A DNA stretch of 46,068 nucleotides from an uncultured Clostridium sp. (GTDB lineage: Bacteria > Bacillota > Clostridia > TANB77 > CAG-508). Positions 28,794-37,630 of this stretch are shown here, one piece after another. Position 1 is the stretch's first letter; each line of letters starts with the position of its first letter. The translations under genes were made by a program, and so were the position numbers. The notes under the pieces are model-generated. The model made no database searches. It was not told the origin of the DNA and was given only the letters and a program-made list of their open reading frames with translations. The DNA is taken from positions 1 through 46,068 of the forward strand of contig CAOKVW010000004.1 in the NCBI GenBank assembly GCA_948472955.1. Direction: 5' to 3'.

Positions 28794-28827
28794 CTTTCAT
28801 AATTAATATGAAAACTAATTATGAAAG
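28794..28827 (+). promoter_or_regulatory. 12-bp inverted repeat covering a ribosome binding site
   Basis: CTTTCATAATTA (28794-28805) and TAATTATGAAAG (28816-28827) are exact reverse complements with a 10-nt loop. The right arm ends inside GAAAGGG, the ribosome binding site of the nucleotidyltransferase gene. It may block translation in the mRNA, or serve as a palindromic operator. Confidence 0.6.
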
Positions 28828-28837
28828 GGTGAATTAC

Positions 28838-29410
28838 ATGAAAGATAAGTTAGGAGTTATACATGGAAGATTTCAATTACTACATAATGACCATATGAAA
28901 TATTTATTAGCCGGAAAAGAAAGATGTGAGCATTTAGTAATAGGGATATGTAATCCAGAGATAGATTTAACAAAATACACACAAGCAAATCCACATCGTT
29001 CCAAACAGAGTTCCAATCCACTTACTTATTTTGAAAGAATGGAATGTATCAAATATTCTTTATTAGAAGCAGGTGTTAAGCAAGAAGAATTTGATATTGT
29101 GCCATTTCCTATCAATTTTCCAGAGAAAATCTTTAACTATGCACCTCAAAATGCTAAATATTATATGACTATTTATGATGAATGGGGAGAAGAAAAACTT
29201 AAATCTTTAAAAGAAAACCTAAAATTAGATGTAGAAATTCTTTGGAAAGTAACATTAAATGAAAAAGGAATTAGTGCATCAGATGTTAGGAAATGTATAC
29301 AAGAAGGCAAAGAATGGAAACAATATGTTCCTCATTTCGTATATCAATACATCACTGAAAACAACTTAGATACTCGCATCAAGAATTTATTGGACAGCGA
29401 GGTAAAATGA
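28838..29410 (+). CDS. NMN adenylyltransferase-like nucleotidyltransferase
   Basis: I chose the ATG behind GAAAGGGTGAATTAC, giving 190 aa. The protein has the nucleotidyltransferase signature GRFQLLHNDHM (GRFQ at 10-13, His16, His19) in place of the usual GRFQPxHNGH, and the C-terminal ISASDVR motif (family ISxTxVR). The family joins a nucleotide triphosphate to a phosphate or phosphonate. It starts a four-gene set with iPGM-like, enolase-like and DHH proteins, which is not a NAD-synthesis setting, so the acceptor is probably not NMN. The iPGM-like gene begins 2 nt after its stop. Confidence 0.75.
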   Translation: MKDKLGVIHGRFQLLHNDHMKYLLAGKERCEHLVIGICNPEIDLTKYTQANPHRSKQSSNPLTYFERMECIKYSLLEAGVKQEEFDIVPFPINFPEKIFNYAPQNAKYYMTIYDEWGEEKLKSLKENLKLDVEILWKVTLNEKGISASDVRKCIQEGKEWKQYVPHFVYQYITENNLDTRIKNLLDSEVK

Positions 29411-29411
29411 T

Positions 29412-30710
29412 ATGAAAATATATATGATTGTTCTAGATGGTGCTGCTGATAGAAAAATAAAAATTTTAGGGAATAAAACACCGTTAGAGAAAGCCAAAAC
29501 TACAGCATTAAATCAATTAGCCAAAAATGGTCAAGAAGCGATGATTGATGTAATTGGTAATGAAATTACACCTGAATCAGATTCTGGTTCAATGGCATTA
29601 TTATCTTATGATCCTCAATTATATTATCCGGGAAGAGGAACATTAGAAGGATTAGGAACTGGTTTTATTCCAATAGGGTATCATTATGTGGCTTTTAGAA
29701 TTAATTTTGCTTCTTATGAGCAAGATAGCGGTAAATTAGATAGACGAACAGCTAGAGGACTATCGGATGAAGAGTTACAAGAACTAGCTAAAGAAATCAA
29801 TGAAGGAGTAGATTTATCTAAATATCAAATAAACTTTAAATTATTAGCGTTTGGACATCATAGAGGAATACTATGCTTTTACAGTAAAGAGAAACCGTTA
29901 TCAGGAAATATCTCTAATACAGATCCAGGTTTTAAAAAAGACGGTGTTTGGGGCTACCCTGTCTCTAATTATGAACAAAAACCACAAAAGTGCTATCCAT
30001 TAGATGATACCGAAATTGCCAAATTCACAGCAAATTTGGTAAATGAATTTGAAAAACAAACTAGTGAAATTTTAATAAAATCGGAAATAAACCATAAAAG
30101 AATTCATAACGGAAAACTACCAGCCAATTATATCTTAATTCGTGATGGAGGTTCACAACCAAAACAAATGCCTAAATTCAAAGAAAAATTTGGTTTGACT
30201 CTTTCTATGTATGGACAATTGCCTGCTGAAAAAGCTATAGCAGACTTAATTGGTGCACAATTTACTTTTTCAAAATCATTAGATTTACAATTAGATAAAC
30301 AATTTTTAGAAAACAGTGCTAAAAGATTAATCCAAGACAAGGCTGATGTTGTTTTTATTCATATAAAAGGGCCTGATGAACCCGGTCACGATAATGAACC
30401 TTTTCATAAAGTAGAAGCTATTGAATTGATTGACCAGTATTTTTTCACTAATTTACTGAAAGAAATTCAAAAAGATGATATTATAATTGTAACTTGTGAT
30501 CATGCCACTCCTTGTGAATTAAAATTACATTCTACTGATAAAGTTCCTGTTTTAATGAGTGGATTTAATTTTGAAAAAGATGGGAGTATCAGATTTGATG
30601 AAAACACAGCTCAAAAGGGAAACTGTAAAATACAAAAAGGTATTGATATATTTCCTTACCTAATAAAAAAATTGAAGGAAAATAGTAATGGTAAAAATAA
30701 AAAAAGTTAA
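29412..30710 (+). CDS. iPGM-like protein of the archaeal ApgM type
   Basis: The 432-aa protein belongs to the alkaline-phosphatase superfamily, close to archaeal-type cofactor-independent phosphoglycerate mutase. Asp9 (VLDGAADR), the PESDSGS loop with Ser56, HIKGPDEPGHDN and CDHATPCELKLHS match the metal and nucleophile motifs. The loop differs from the usual SDTAH: it reads SDSGS, losing the His. Its gene overlaps the enolase-like gene by 23 nt. A dedicated role in the neighbouring pathway rather than glycolysis is inferred from context. Confidence 0.82.
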   Translation: MKIYMIVLDGAADRKIKILGNKTPLEKAKTTALNQLAKNGQEAMIDVIGNEITPESDSGSMALLSYDPQLYYPGRGTLEGLGTGFIPIGYHYVAFRINFASYEQDSGKLDRRTARGLSDEELQELAKEINEGVDLSKYQINFKLLAFGHHRGILCFYSKEKPLSGNISNTDPGFKKDGVWGYPVSNYEQKPQKCYPLDDTEIAKFTANLVNEFEKQTSEILIKSEINHKRIHNGKLPANYILIRDGGSQPKQMPKFKEKFGLTLSMYGQLPAEKAIADLIGAQFTFSKSLDLQLDKQFLENSAKRLIQDKADVVFIHIKGPDEPGHDNEPFHKVEAIELIDQYFFTNLLKEIQKDDIIIVTCDHATPCELKLHSTDKVPVLMSGFNFEKDGSIRFDENTAQKGNCKIQKGIDIFPYLIKKLKENSNGKNKKS

Positions 30711-31857
30711 ATTTAGAAAAATTTTAAATTCCGCTGGAAAAATAAGTTTAGAGGTAGAAATGACAGATTGTAATGGAATTAAGGCTTTTGCTTCCACTCC
30801 ATCTGCTATTCAACCAGGAAAAAGAGAGGTTACGAGTATTCCTTCTTTTTATCATGATTATATGAATGATTTAATAGAAGAAATATGTAATATAGATATA
30901 AGAAGTCAAAAAATATTGGATACTATATTAAACAAATATATGAAAAAAATAGGAGCCGATATTTGTCTTTCTCTATCTCTAGCATTTGCTAGAATTATGG
31001 CACAAAAAGAACAAATATCGTTAGTAGAATATATCGCTAAAATAGCAAATTATAAAACTAAATATATAGCACCTAAACCATTAGTAACCATATTTTCTGG
31101 TGGAGTACATAATACTAAAAGTAAGGGAACCCTCCAAAATATAATGCTTTCCGTTAATATCCAACCATTTTCAAAAGCAATCACTCCTATTTTAGAAATC
31201 TATACAGACATTGAAAAACAATTAAAACAAATGAATTCATTAAAAGGTTATGGTTCTTCAAGTGGAATGCTTGTGGATTCTATAACAACAGAAGAAAAAT
31301 TTAAAATGGTTTTTGATTCCATAAAGAAATTAGGATATGAAAAACACGTAACAATTGCTATTGATGTTGCAGCAGAACATCTTTTTGAAAATGATACGTA
31401 TACATATCAAGGAGAAAAAATAACTTCTGAACAATTTAGTAAAATACTTGCTAAATATAAAAAGAATTATCCTTTGACTTTCATTGAAGATCCCTTTGCA
31501 CCAGATGATGAAAAACAATGGAAGAAATTTAAAGAAGAAAATTCTGATATAGCCATTGTTGGAGATGATATATTTGCCACACAGAAAAAATATATCAATC
31601 CCGTTTTAGCCAATGGAACTCTAATAAAAATGAATCAAGTTGGTACTTTAACAGGAACTCTTGATACTTTTATGAAAGCAAAAGAAGAAAAAATGATAAC
31701 TTGCGTTTCTCACCGTTCTATTGAAACAGAGGACACTTTTATGTGTGATTTAGCTTTTGCTTTAGATTCGGATTATATAAAAATTGGAGGGCCACGAAGA
31801 GGTGACCGTATTATGAAATATAATAGATTATTAAAATTAGAAGAGGAAAATATGTAA
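30688..31857 (+). CDS. Divergent enolase-like protein
   Basis: The 389-aa protein has the enolase fold. Mg ligands Asp226, Glu267 and Asp293, base Lys314 (LIKMNQVGT), SHRS (341-344) and Lys365 are kept. Other catalytic parts are changed: the N-terminal SRG motif is SAG, the GASTG loop is ASTPSA, the position of the QEF glutamate is Asn151, and the DEGG loop is SSSG (190-193). True glycolytic enolase keeps all of these, so this protein probably acts on a different, larger or modified 2-phosphoglycerate. It overlaps the iPGM-like gene and its stop overlaps the DHH gene start. Confidence 0.82.
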   Translation: MVKIKKVKFRKILNSAGKISLEVEMTDCNGIKAFASTPSAIQPGKREVTSIPSFYHDYMNDLIEEICNIDIRSQKILDTILNKYMKKIGADICLSLSLAFARIMAQKEQISLVEYIAKIANYKTKYIAPKPLVTIFSGGVHNTKSKGTLQNIMLSVNIQPFSKAITPILEIYTDIEKQLKQMNSLKGYGSSSGMLVDSITTEEKFKMVFDSIKKLGYEKHVTIAIDVAAEHLFENDTYTYQGEKITSEQFSKILAKYKKNYPLTFIEDPFAPDDEKQWKKFKEENSDIAIVGDDIFATQKKYINPVLANGTLIKMNQVGTLTGTLDTFMKAKEEKMITCVSHRSIETEDTFMCDLAFALDSDYIKIGGPRRGDRIMKYNRLLKLEEENM

Positions 31858-32771
31858 TGATTATCGTAACAACAGGTTCTAGATATATAGATATTGATGC
31901 TTACGCAAGTTGTATTGCCTACAGAGAATTATTAAATTTACAAGGTATACCCTCAAAGGCAGTTACCACTGCTAAATTAAATGAAAGTATAACAGAGAGT
32001 TTATTACAACTAGATACAAAATTAGATAAATATGAAAAAACCGAAAAAGAAGAATATATCCTAATAGACGTGTCTAATAAAGACTATTTTGATAAAATTG
32101 TACAAAAAAATAAAATTATAGAAATAATAGACCATCATATTGGCTTTGAATCATATTGGAAGCAAAGGTTACAAGAAAAAGCACACATAGAATTTATTGG
32201 TGCAGTTGCGACTATTTTAGTAGAACGATATGAAAAAGTTGATTTATTAGATAAAATGAGTCACGATGTTGCCTATCTATTAATGTGTGGTATATTAGAT
32301 AATACTCTAAACTTGAAAGCTAAAATAACCACCTCAAGGGATATTAATGCCTACAAAAAATTGGAAACAATAATAGGGAATGGTGAAAATTATAGTGAAA
32401 AATACTTTTTAGAATGTCAAAAAGGTATTGAAAATGATTTGATTGCTGCTATACAAAATGATACAAAAATAGAAGAAATAAACCAAATAATTCCCCATGT
32501 TTTTTCTCAACTAACTGTATGGGATAAAACTAACATACTAAAAAATAGAACAGTAATATATGATGCTATGCAAAAATTCGGTAAGGATTGGATTATGAAT
32601 CTAATTTGTTTAAAAGAAGGAAAAAGTTATATTCTATCAAATAATGAAGAAATAAAGAAAAATATAGAAAATCTAATGGGAAATACCTTTGATAATGATA
32701 TTATGACTTTGCCAGAAATGTGGTTAAGAAAAGAGATTATAAAAAAGTCATTTTTAATTTTAAACCAATAG
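31857..32771 (+). CDS. DHH-family phosphoesterase, divergent
   Basis: The 304-aa protein resembles Mn-dependent family II pyrophosphatases and related DHH phosphoesterases. It has DIDAYAS (12-18), the DHH triad (92-94) and GAVATILVERYE. The first motif of true family II pyrophosphatases (HxNPDxD) reads SRYIDID here, so two metal or phosphate ligands may be missing. The start overlaps the enolase-like stop. In context it could hydrolyse a nucleotide or phosphate by-product of the preceding enzymes; that is inference. Confidence 0.72.
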   Translation: MIIVTTGSRYIDIDAYASCIAYRELLNLQGIPSKAVTTAKLNESITESLLQLDTKLDKYEKTEKEEYILIDVSNKDYFDKIVQKNKIIEIIDHHIGFESYWKQRLQEKAHIEFIGAVATILVERYEKVDLLDKMSHDVAYLLMCGILDNTLNLKAKITTSRDINAYKKLETIIGNGENYSEKYFLECQKGIENDLIAAIQNDTKIEEINQIIPHVFSQLTVWDKTNILKNRTVIYDAMQKFGKDWIMNLICLKEGKSYILSNNEEIKKNIENLMGNTFDNDIMTLPEMWLRKEIIKKSFLILNQ

Positions 32772-32816
32772 TTTTATTTATATCCCCATTACAGCAATTA
32801 AAACAAATTTAAAGTT

Positions 32817-32872
32817 CTAACCCCCCATCTTAAAGAATACAATTAAACAAAAGTATTCTAATTGGGGGTTAG
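32817..32872 (+). promoter_or_regulatory. Hairpin hiding the spoIIID ribosome binding site
   Basis: CTAACCCCC (32817-32825) is the reverse complement of GGGGGTTAG (32864-32872), which contains the ribosome binding site of spoIIID. Inside, AGAATAC (32834-32840) pairs with GTATTCT (32853-32859). The start codon lies 4 nt past the stem. The same hairpin ends the upstream operon's 3' region but has no T-run. Confidence 0.65.
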
Positions 32873-32876
32873 CTTT

Positions 32877-33134
32877 ATGAAATGTATATCAATTGAAGAA
32901 CGTGCTATTAATTTGGCACATTATATTATAGATTCAAAAGATACAGTAAGAGGTGCTGCCAAAAAATTTGGAATTTCAAAGTCAACGGTACACAAAGATG
33001 TTTCAGAAAGGCTCAAAAAGATAAATCCAGGTTTAGCCAAAGAGGTGAGAGTAATTCTAGATGAAAACAAGGCAGAAAGACATATGAGAGGAGGAATGGC
33101 AACAAAACTAAAATACAGTCATAAACAAAAATAA
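32877..33134 (+). CDS. spoIIID: Sporulation transcriptional regulator SpoIIID
   Basis: SpoIIID controls mother-cell genes during sporulation. I chose the ATG at 32877, directly after GGGGGTTAGC, rather than the upstream in-frame ATG at 32862. The 85-aa protein has the SpoIIID helix-turn-helix GAAKKFGISKSTVHKDVSERL and the basic tail. Its presence indicates a spore-forming lineage. Its ribosome binding site is buried in a hairpin, which suggests translational control. Confidence 0.92.
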   Translation: MKCISIEERAINLAHYIIDSKDTVRGAAKKFGISKSTVHKDVSERLKKINPGLAKEVRVILDENKAERHMRGGMATKLKYSHKQK

Positions 33135-33138
33135 TATA

Positions 33139-33201
33139 GGACATGGGGACGTAGATAATGTCCCTATTTATGTTTGGGACATTATCTACGTCCCCATGTC
33201 C
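33139..33201. repeat. Inverted repeat, GGACATGGGGACGT family (copy 2)
   Basis: The arms 33139-33164 and 33176-33201 are perfect 26-nt reverse complements with an 11-nt loop. Each arm begins or ends with the GGACATGGGGACGTAG unit. It lies right after spoIIID and just before the purH promoter, where it may also act as a transcript end. Confidence 0.8.
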
Positions 33202-33210
33202 CAAAATTCC

Positions 33211-33239
33211 TTGAAAAATGAAAAAAAGTATAGTATAAT
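33211..33239 (+). promoter_or_regulatory. Sigma-A promoter of purH
   Basis: TTGAAA (33211-33216) and TATAAT (33234-33239) are separated by 17 nt. They lie directly between the inverted repeat and purH, so purH has its own promoter here. I see no purine riboswitch in the short leader. Confidence 0.75.
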
Positions 33240-33271
33240 GGCAAAGTAATAGTTTAGAAGGGAGAATTAAT

Positions 33272-34819
33272 ATGAAAGCATTAATTAGCGTATCCGATAA
33301 AACAGGAATTGTAGAATTTGCCAAAAGACTAGAAAAACAAGGAATTGAAATCATATCAACAGGAGGAACATACAAAAAATTAAAAGAAGAAGGAATCAAA
33401 GTAATGGAAATATCAGAATTAACTGGATTTCCAGAATGTTTAGATGGAAGAGTAAAAACGTTGCATCCAATTGTACACGCAGGTATACTTGCTAGAAGAG
33501 ACAAAGAAGAGCATAAAAAGCAATTAGAAGAATTAAACATCGATACCATTGACTTTGTGGTCGTCAACTTATATCCATTTAAGCAAACAATTTTAAAAGA
33601 CGGTGTAAGTCTAGAAGAATGTGTAGAAAATATTGATATTGGAGGGCCTACAATGCTTCGTAGTGCAGCCAAAAACTATCAAGATGTAACAGTTATTACC
33701 AATCCAGAGGATTATGAAATCGTATTAAAAGAATTAGAAGAAAATGGAAAAGTTTCAAAAGATACTAACTTTAGATTAATGCAAGCAGTATTTGAACATA
33801 CAGCAAACTATGATGCCATGATTGCTAATTATATGAAAGAACAAAGAAAAGACGAAAGTTTACCAGAAAAATTAACGCTAACTTATAAAAAAGTGCAAGA
33901 GATGCGTTATGGAGAAAATCCACATCAAAAGGCTGCTTTATATAAAGAAATTGGAAAATGTGAAGGTTCTTTAACAACTGCAAAACAATTAAATGGAAAA
34001 GAATTATCTTTCAATAATATCAATGATACCAATGGTGCTTTAGAGTTATTAAAAGAATTTGATGAACCAACCGTTGTTGCTTGCAAACATGGAAATCCAT
34101 GTGGTGTCGGTAGCAGTAGTGATATTTATGAAGCTTGGCAAAAAGCTTTCAACGCTGATAAAACTTCTATCTTTGGTGGAATTGTTGTTGTCAATGAAGA
34201 AGTAACTGTAAAAATGGCAAAAGAAATGAAAGAAATTTTCTTAGAAGTAATTGTAGCTCCATCTTTTGAGTCAGAAGCATTGGAAATTTTAAAGAAAAAG
34301 AAAAATGTAAGAGTATTAGAGCTTCCAAGTATTCGTACAAAGCAAAAAGAAACTGCTTATGATATTAAGAAAATAAATGGAGGAGCTATTGTTCAAACCA
34401 TTGATGCAAAATTATTAGATGAATACGAAGTAGTAACAGAAACAAAGCCAACACCAGAACAAATGGAAGATTTATTATTTACTTGGAAAATTGTAAAATA
34501 TGTTAAATCAAACGGAATTGCGATTGGAAAAAACAAACAATCCATCGGAATTGGACCTGGACAAGTTAATAGAATTTGGGCAACCAAACAAGCAATTGAG
34601 CATAGCGAGGAATTAATTCAAAAAGGAATGACAGAAGGAGCTGTTTTAGCCTCTGATGCCTTCTTCCCATTCTCTGATTGTGTTGAGGAAGCACATAAGG
34701 CTGGTATTAAGGCAATTATTCAACCAGGTGGTTCGATTAAAGACCAAGACTCCATTGATAAATGTAATGAGTATGGTATCGCTATGGTATTTACTAAAAT
34801 GAGACATTTTAAACATTAA
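33272..34819 (+). CDS. purH: Bifunctional AICAR formyltransferase / IMP cyclohydrolase
   Basis: PurH catalyses the last two steps of purine synthesis, AICAR to FAICAR to IMP. The 515-aa protein has the normal length, with the MGS-like cyclohydrolase domain at 1-145 ([29 protein letters not shown]) and the formyltransferase domain after it ([25 protein letters not shown]). GAAGGGAGAA precedes the ATG. No other pur gene is adjacent. A clear terminator follows. Confidence 0.96.
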   Translation: MKALISVSDKTGIVEFAKRLEKQGIEIISTGGTYKKLKEEGIKVMEISELTGFPECLDGRVKTLHPIVHAGILARRDKEEHKKQLEELNIDTIDFVVVNLYPFKQTILKDGVSLEECVENIDIGGPTMLRSAAKNYQDVTVITNPEDYEIVLKELEENGKVSKDTNFRLMQAVFEHTANYDAMIANYMKEQRKDESLPEKLTLTYKKVQEMRYGENPHQKAALYKEIGKCEGSLTTAKQLNGKELSFNNINDTNGALELLKEFDEPTVVACKHGNPCGVGSSSDIYEAWQKAFNADKTSIFGGIVVVNEEVTVKMAKEMKEIFLEVIVAPSFESEALEILKKKKNVRVLELPSIRTKQKETAYDIKKINGGAIVQTIDAKLLDEYEVVTETKPTPEQMEDLLFTWKIVKYVKSNGIAIGKNKQSIGIGPGQVNRIWATKQAIEHSEELIQKGMTEGAVLASDAFFPFSDCVEEAHKAGIKAIIQPGGSIKDQDSIDKCNEYGIAMVFTKMRHFKH

Positions 34820-34826
34820 TACAGAA

Positions 34827-34859
34827 AGAGGTTACAAAGTAGTGTAACCTCTCTTTTTT
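34827..34859 (+). terminator. Intrinsic terminator of purH
   Basis: AGAGGTTACA and TGTAACCTCT form a perfect 10-bp stem with a 6-nt loop, followed by CTTTTTTA. It lies 8 nt after the purH stop and can also serve the convergent ferredoxin transcript. Confidence 0.88.
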
Positions 34860-34876
34860 ATCCTTAATTATAGCTA

Positions 34877-35047
34877 TTATTCTTCCACTGGTGCTTCTAC
34901 TGGACAAACCCCTGCACAAGTACCACAATTGATACAAGCTGATTCATCGATTACAAATTTATCATCTCCCTGTGAGATACATTGAACTGGACATTCAGCA
35001 GCACAAGCTCCACAAGAAATACATTTGTCTGTAATTTTATATGCCAT
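34877..35047 (-). CDS. 2[4Fe-4S] ferredoxin
   Basis: The 56-aa protein is a clostridial-type ferredoxin with two cluster motifs, CISCGACAAECP (9-20) and CINCGTCAGVCP (39-50), and no tail domains. It carries low-potential electrons in anaerobic metabolism. GGGGGTG precedes the ATG. It follows ricT by 12 nt and probably ends the lepB-holB-ricT transcript or has its own promoter within ricT. Confidence 0.93.
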   Translation of the reverse strand: MAYKITDKCISCGACAAECPVQCISQGDDKFVIDESACINCGTCAGVCPVEAPVEE

Positions 35048-35059
35048 AATTTTCACCCC

Positions 35060-35965
35060 CTAATCCTTCTTATCTTGTTTCTCTAGTTTTTCTAATTCTT
35101 CTAGTTCTTTTTTATGTTCTAATTCTTCTTGATTTATTTGTTCTGCAACAGCATCTTTAATTACTTTAATATCTTTTGCATCATATCTTTTATAAAAATA
35201 TCCTTCTTCATTATCCTTAATTTTTACTCTTACTCTCTCTTTTAATGTTTCAATTGCTTCTACTTCTCCCTCACCATCTTCTGTCTTTACAATCGCTCCT
35301 ATGTTAGGAAGATTTTTTAACTTTTCTTCATAAACATTATCTTCATATTTTAAACAACACATTAATCTTCCGCAATTTCCTGATATTTTAGATGGATTTA
35401 ATGACATATTCTGTTCCTTTGCCATTTTAATGGATACTGTTTCAAAATCGCTTAAAAAGGAACAACAACAAAGTTCTCTACCACAAATTCCATTTCCGCC
35501 AATTCTTTTTACTTCATCTCTAACACCTATTTGCCTTAATTCAATACGCGTTTTATAAATAGCTGCTAAATCCTTTACTAATTCTCTAAAATCAATTCTT
35601 CCATCTGCTGTGAAATAAAATAAAATTTTACTATTATCAAATTTATATTCTACATCTGTCAATGTCATGTCTAATTTGTGTTCTTTTATTTTTTTTAAGC
35701 ATACCTCAAATGTCTCTTTTTCTTTTCTTCTACATTCTTCATAATGTTTATGGTCTCTATAATTTGCAATTCTTATGACCCTTTTTAATGGTAGTACAAT
35801 TTTATCATCTTCCACCCAGCGATTTGGTATCATTACTTCTCCATATTCTTCTCCTTGTGCTGTCTCAACAATAACTTTATCGCCTTTTCTTACTCTTAAT
35901 CTTTTTGGATTAAAAAAATATATTTTTCCTAATTTTTTAAATCTGACTCCTATTATATTTTTCAA
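35060..35965 (-). CDS. ricT: PSP1-domain protein RicT (YaaT)
   Basis: RicT with RicA and RicF forms a Fe-S complex that supports RNase Y-dependent mRNA processing and sporulation/biofilm decisions in Bacillus. The 301-aa protein has the PSP1 domain with the Cys motifs CGRELCCCSFL and CGRLMCCLKYE. The start is TTG with GGAGGAGG upstream at 11 nt. It follows holB directly, the same order as in Bacillus. The C-terminus is a charged Glu/Lys coil. Confidence 0.93.
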   Translation of the reverse strand: MKNIIGVRFKKLGKIYFFNPKRLRVRKGDKVIVETAQGEEYGEVMIPNRWVEDDKIVLPLKRVIRIANYRDHKHYEECRRKEKETFEVCLKKIKEHKLDMTLTDVEYKFDNSKILFYFTADGRIDFRELVKDLAAIYKTRIELRQIGVRDEVKRIGGNGICGRELCCCSFLSDFETVSIKMAKEQNMSLNPSKISGNCGRLMCCLKYEDNVYEEKLKNLPNIGAIVKTEDGEGEVEAIETLKERVRVKIKDNEEGYFYKRYDAKDIKVIKDAVAEQINQEELEHKKELEELEKLEKQDKKD

Positions 35966-35968
35966 CTT

Positions 35969-36856
35969 TTAAATTACCTCCTCCCATATGTTAAATACCA
36001 TATTATCTATACACATATCATAATTTGCATTTTGTTTCAACCTTTTCTTAGTATTTTCCACAATTTCTATGCAATTTGTGTATAAATAATTTTCTTTTGC
36101 AAGCTTTAATAACAAAATATTGATGTACTCTAATATCTCAAAAATTTCATCTTTTGCTTTATACAATGGCTCAGCTAACTGCATAATGGTAAGTAAATCA
36201 TTTTTATTTAACCCAGCTATCATGTCTTCTATCTTATGATATTGTTCTTGCTTATCTTTTAACAAAATAGCCTTCCCAATACTTCCTTGAAACATAGCTA
36301 ACTGATTGGAGGTCATATTTGTTATTCCATAATGTGTCTGCATATATTGCTGGATTTCTTTTTCTTCAATTGGTTGATAGGTAAGTATCATACATCTAGA
36401 TTTTATAGTAGGTAAAAAAGCATTTTCATTGTTTCCAATTAAAATAATAGTTGCAAACTCTGGTGGTTCCTCTAAGGTTTTCAATAAGCAATTTTGTGCC
36501 TCTGTCGTCATAGTATCTGCATCATCGATTATATATACTTTTCGATTGGATATGATTGGTTTTTCTTGTATCTTTTTTTGTAAGAAACGGATTTGTTCAA
36601 TCTTAATACTATTTCCCTCTGGTTCTATACACATAAAATCAGGATGATTATTTCCTTCCAATTCCATACAAGATTTACAGTTATCTACTGGTTTTTTTTC
36701 AAGACATAGAATTTTTTTAGCAAATTCTTTTGCTATCAGTTTTTTTCCTATTCCTTGTATACCAATAAATAGATAACTATGCGATAAAGTATCATTTTCA
36801 ATTGACTTTGTTAGCATTTCTTTTATTGGCTTATTTCCTATTATTTTTTCAAACAT
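35969..36856 (-). CDS. holB: DNA polymerase III subunit delta'
   Basis: This is a clamp-loader subunit. The 295-aa protein has an AAA+ domain with the P-loop-like GIQGIGKK (32-39), the zinc-binding Cys cluster around CLEKKPVDNCKSC and an intact IIDDADTMTTEAQNCLLKTLEEPPE region (Walker B and sensor 1 area). It lies between lepB and ricT with only 3 nt to ricT. GAGGAAAAAGG precedes the ATG. Confidence 0.93.
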   Translation of the reverse strand: MFEKIIGNKPIKEMLTKSIENDTLSHSYLFIGIQGIGKKLIAKEFAKKILCLEKKPVDNCKSCMELEGNNHPDFMCIEPEGNSIKIEQIRFLQKKIQEKPIISNRKVYIIDDADTMTTEAQNCLLKTLEEPPEFATIILIGNNENAFLPTIKSRCMILTYQPIEEKEIQQYMQTHYGITNMTSNQLAMFQGSIGKAILLKDKQEQYHKIEDMIAGLNKNDLLTIMQLAEPLYKAKDEIFEILEYINILLLKLAKENYLYTNCIEIVENTKKRLKQNANYDMCIDNMVFNIWEEVI

Positions 36857-36887
36857 CCTTTTTCCTCTTTTTATTTAATTCTAAATC

Positions 36888-37520
36888 TTATTGAACTTTT
36901 CCCCATTTATTCAATGGCCAAATTCTAATAGCTACGGTACTTTCAATTTTCTCTAGTGGTATACAACCAAATGCTCTACAATCTGTACTATGATTTCTAT
37001 TATCTCCCATTGCAAAGATACAATTTTCTGGAACTGTAAAATTATCAAATCCTTCCCCTATTACATCTGTAACAATTCCCTGTTGTAAATAAGGTTCTTC
37101 TAGCATTTCTCCATTGATATATACTTTGCCTTCCTTTATTTCTATATGTTCACCTGGTAGACCAATCGCTCTTTTAATGTAACTTCTTTTACCAATTTCT
37201 AAAAAATTGTTCAAAAACCATTGAAATGCATTTCTTTGATTATATTTTGCAATGGGATTGTTTTGGTCTATTTCAGAAGCTGAATAAGTTATTTTAGCTG
37301 GTTCCTCAAAAGTTATAATTTCTCCTCTTTTGGGTAATGTCTTGGTAGTTCTTCCCCAACGATTTAACCATAACCTCTCATCTTGGATTAAAGTTGGATA
37401 CATCGATACTTGTTTTACAATAGTTGGTGTTCCTATAAAATAACGAAACAACATGGCTAATGCTAATGCTATTACAATACAATAAATCCATTCTAATATA
37501 TCTTTTGTTTTTTCACTCAA
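36888..37520 (-). CDS. lepB: Signal peptidase I
   Basis: Signal peptidase I removes signal peptides at the outer face of the membrane. The open frame is longer, but AAAAGGAGAGATTAGA points to the TTG at 37520, giving 210 aa. An N-terminal membrane helix is followed by the catalytic Ser39 (VSMYPTL) and Lys116 (YIKRAIGLPGE), and by GDNRNHSTDCRAFG. The gene heads the lepB-holB-ricT group. The region upstream is the hairpin element copy B. Confidence 0.92.
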   Translation of the reverse strand: MSEKTKDILEWIYCIVIALALAMLFRYFIGTPTIVKQVSMYPTLIQDERLWLNRWGRTTKTLPKRGEIITFEEPAKITYSASEIDQNNPIAKYNQRNAFQWFLNNFLEIGKRSYIKRAIGLPGEHIEIKEGKVYINGEMLEEPYLQQGIVTDVIGEGFDNFTVPENCIFAMGDNRNHSTDCRAFGCIPLEKIESTVAIRIWPLNKWGKVQ

Positions 37521-37630
37521 TCTAATCTCTCCTTTTGAATCATTTTTATTTGTTTTTATCTTTACTATTATACATGAACCTTTATGATTTTTCAATGATA
37601 ATACAGATTTTCGTTTTAGTTTTTGATTTC

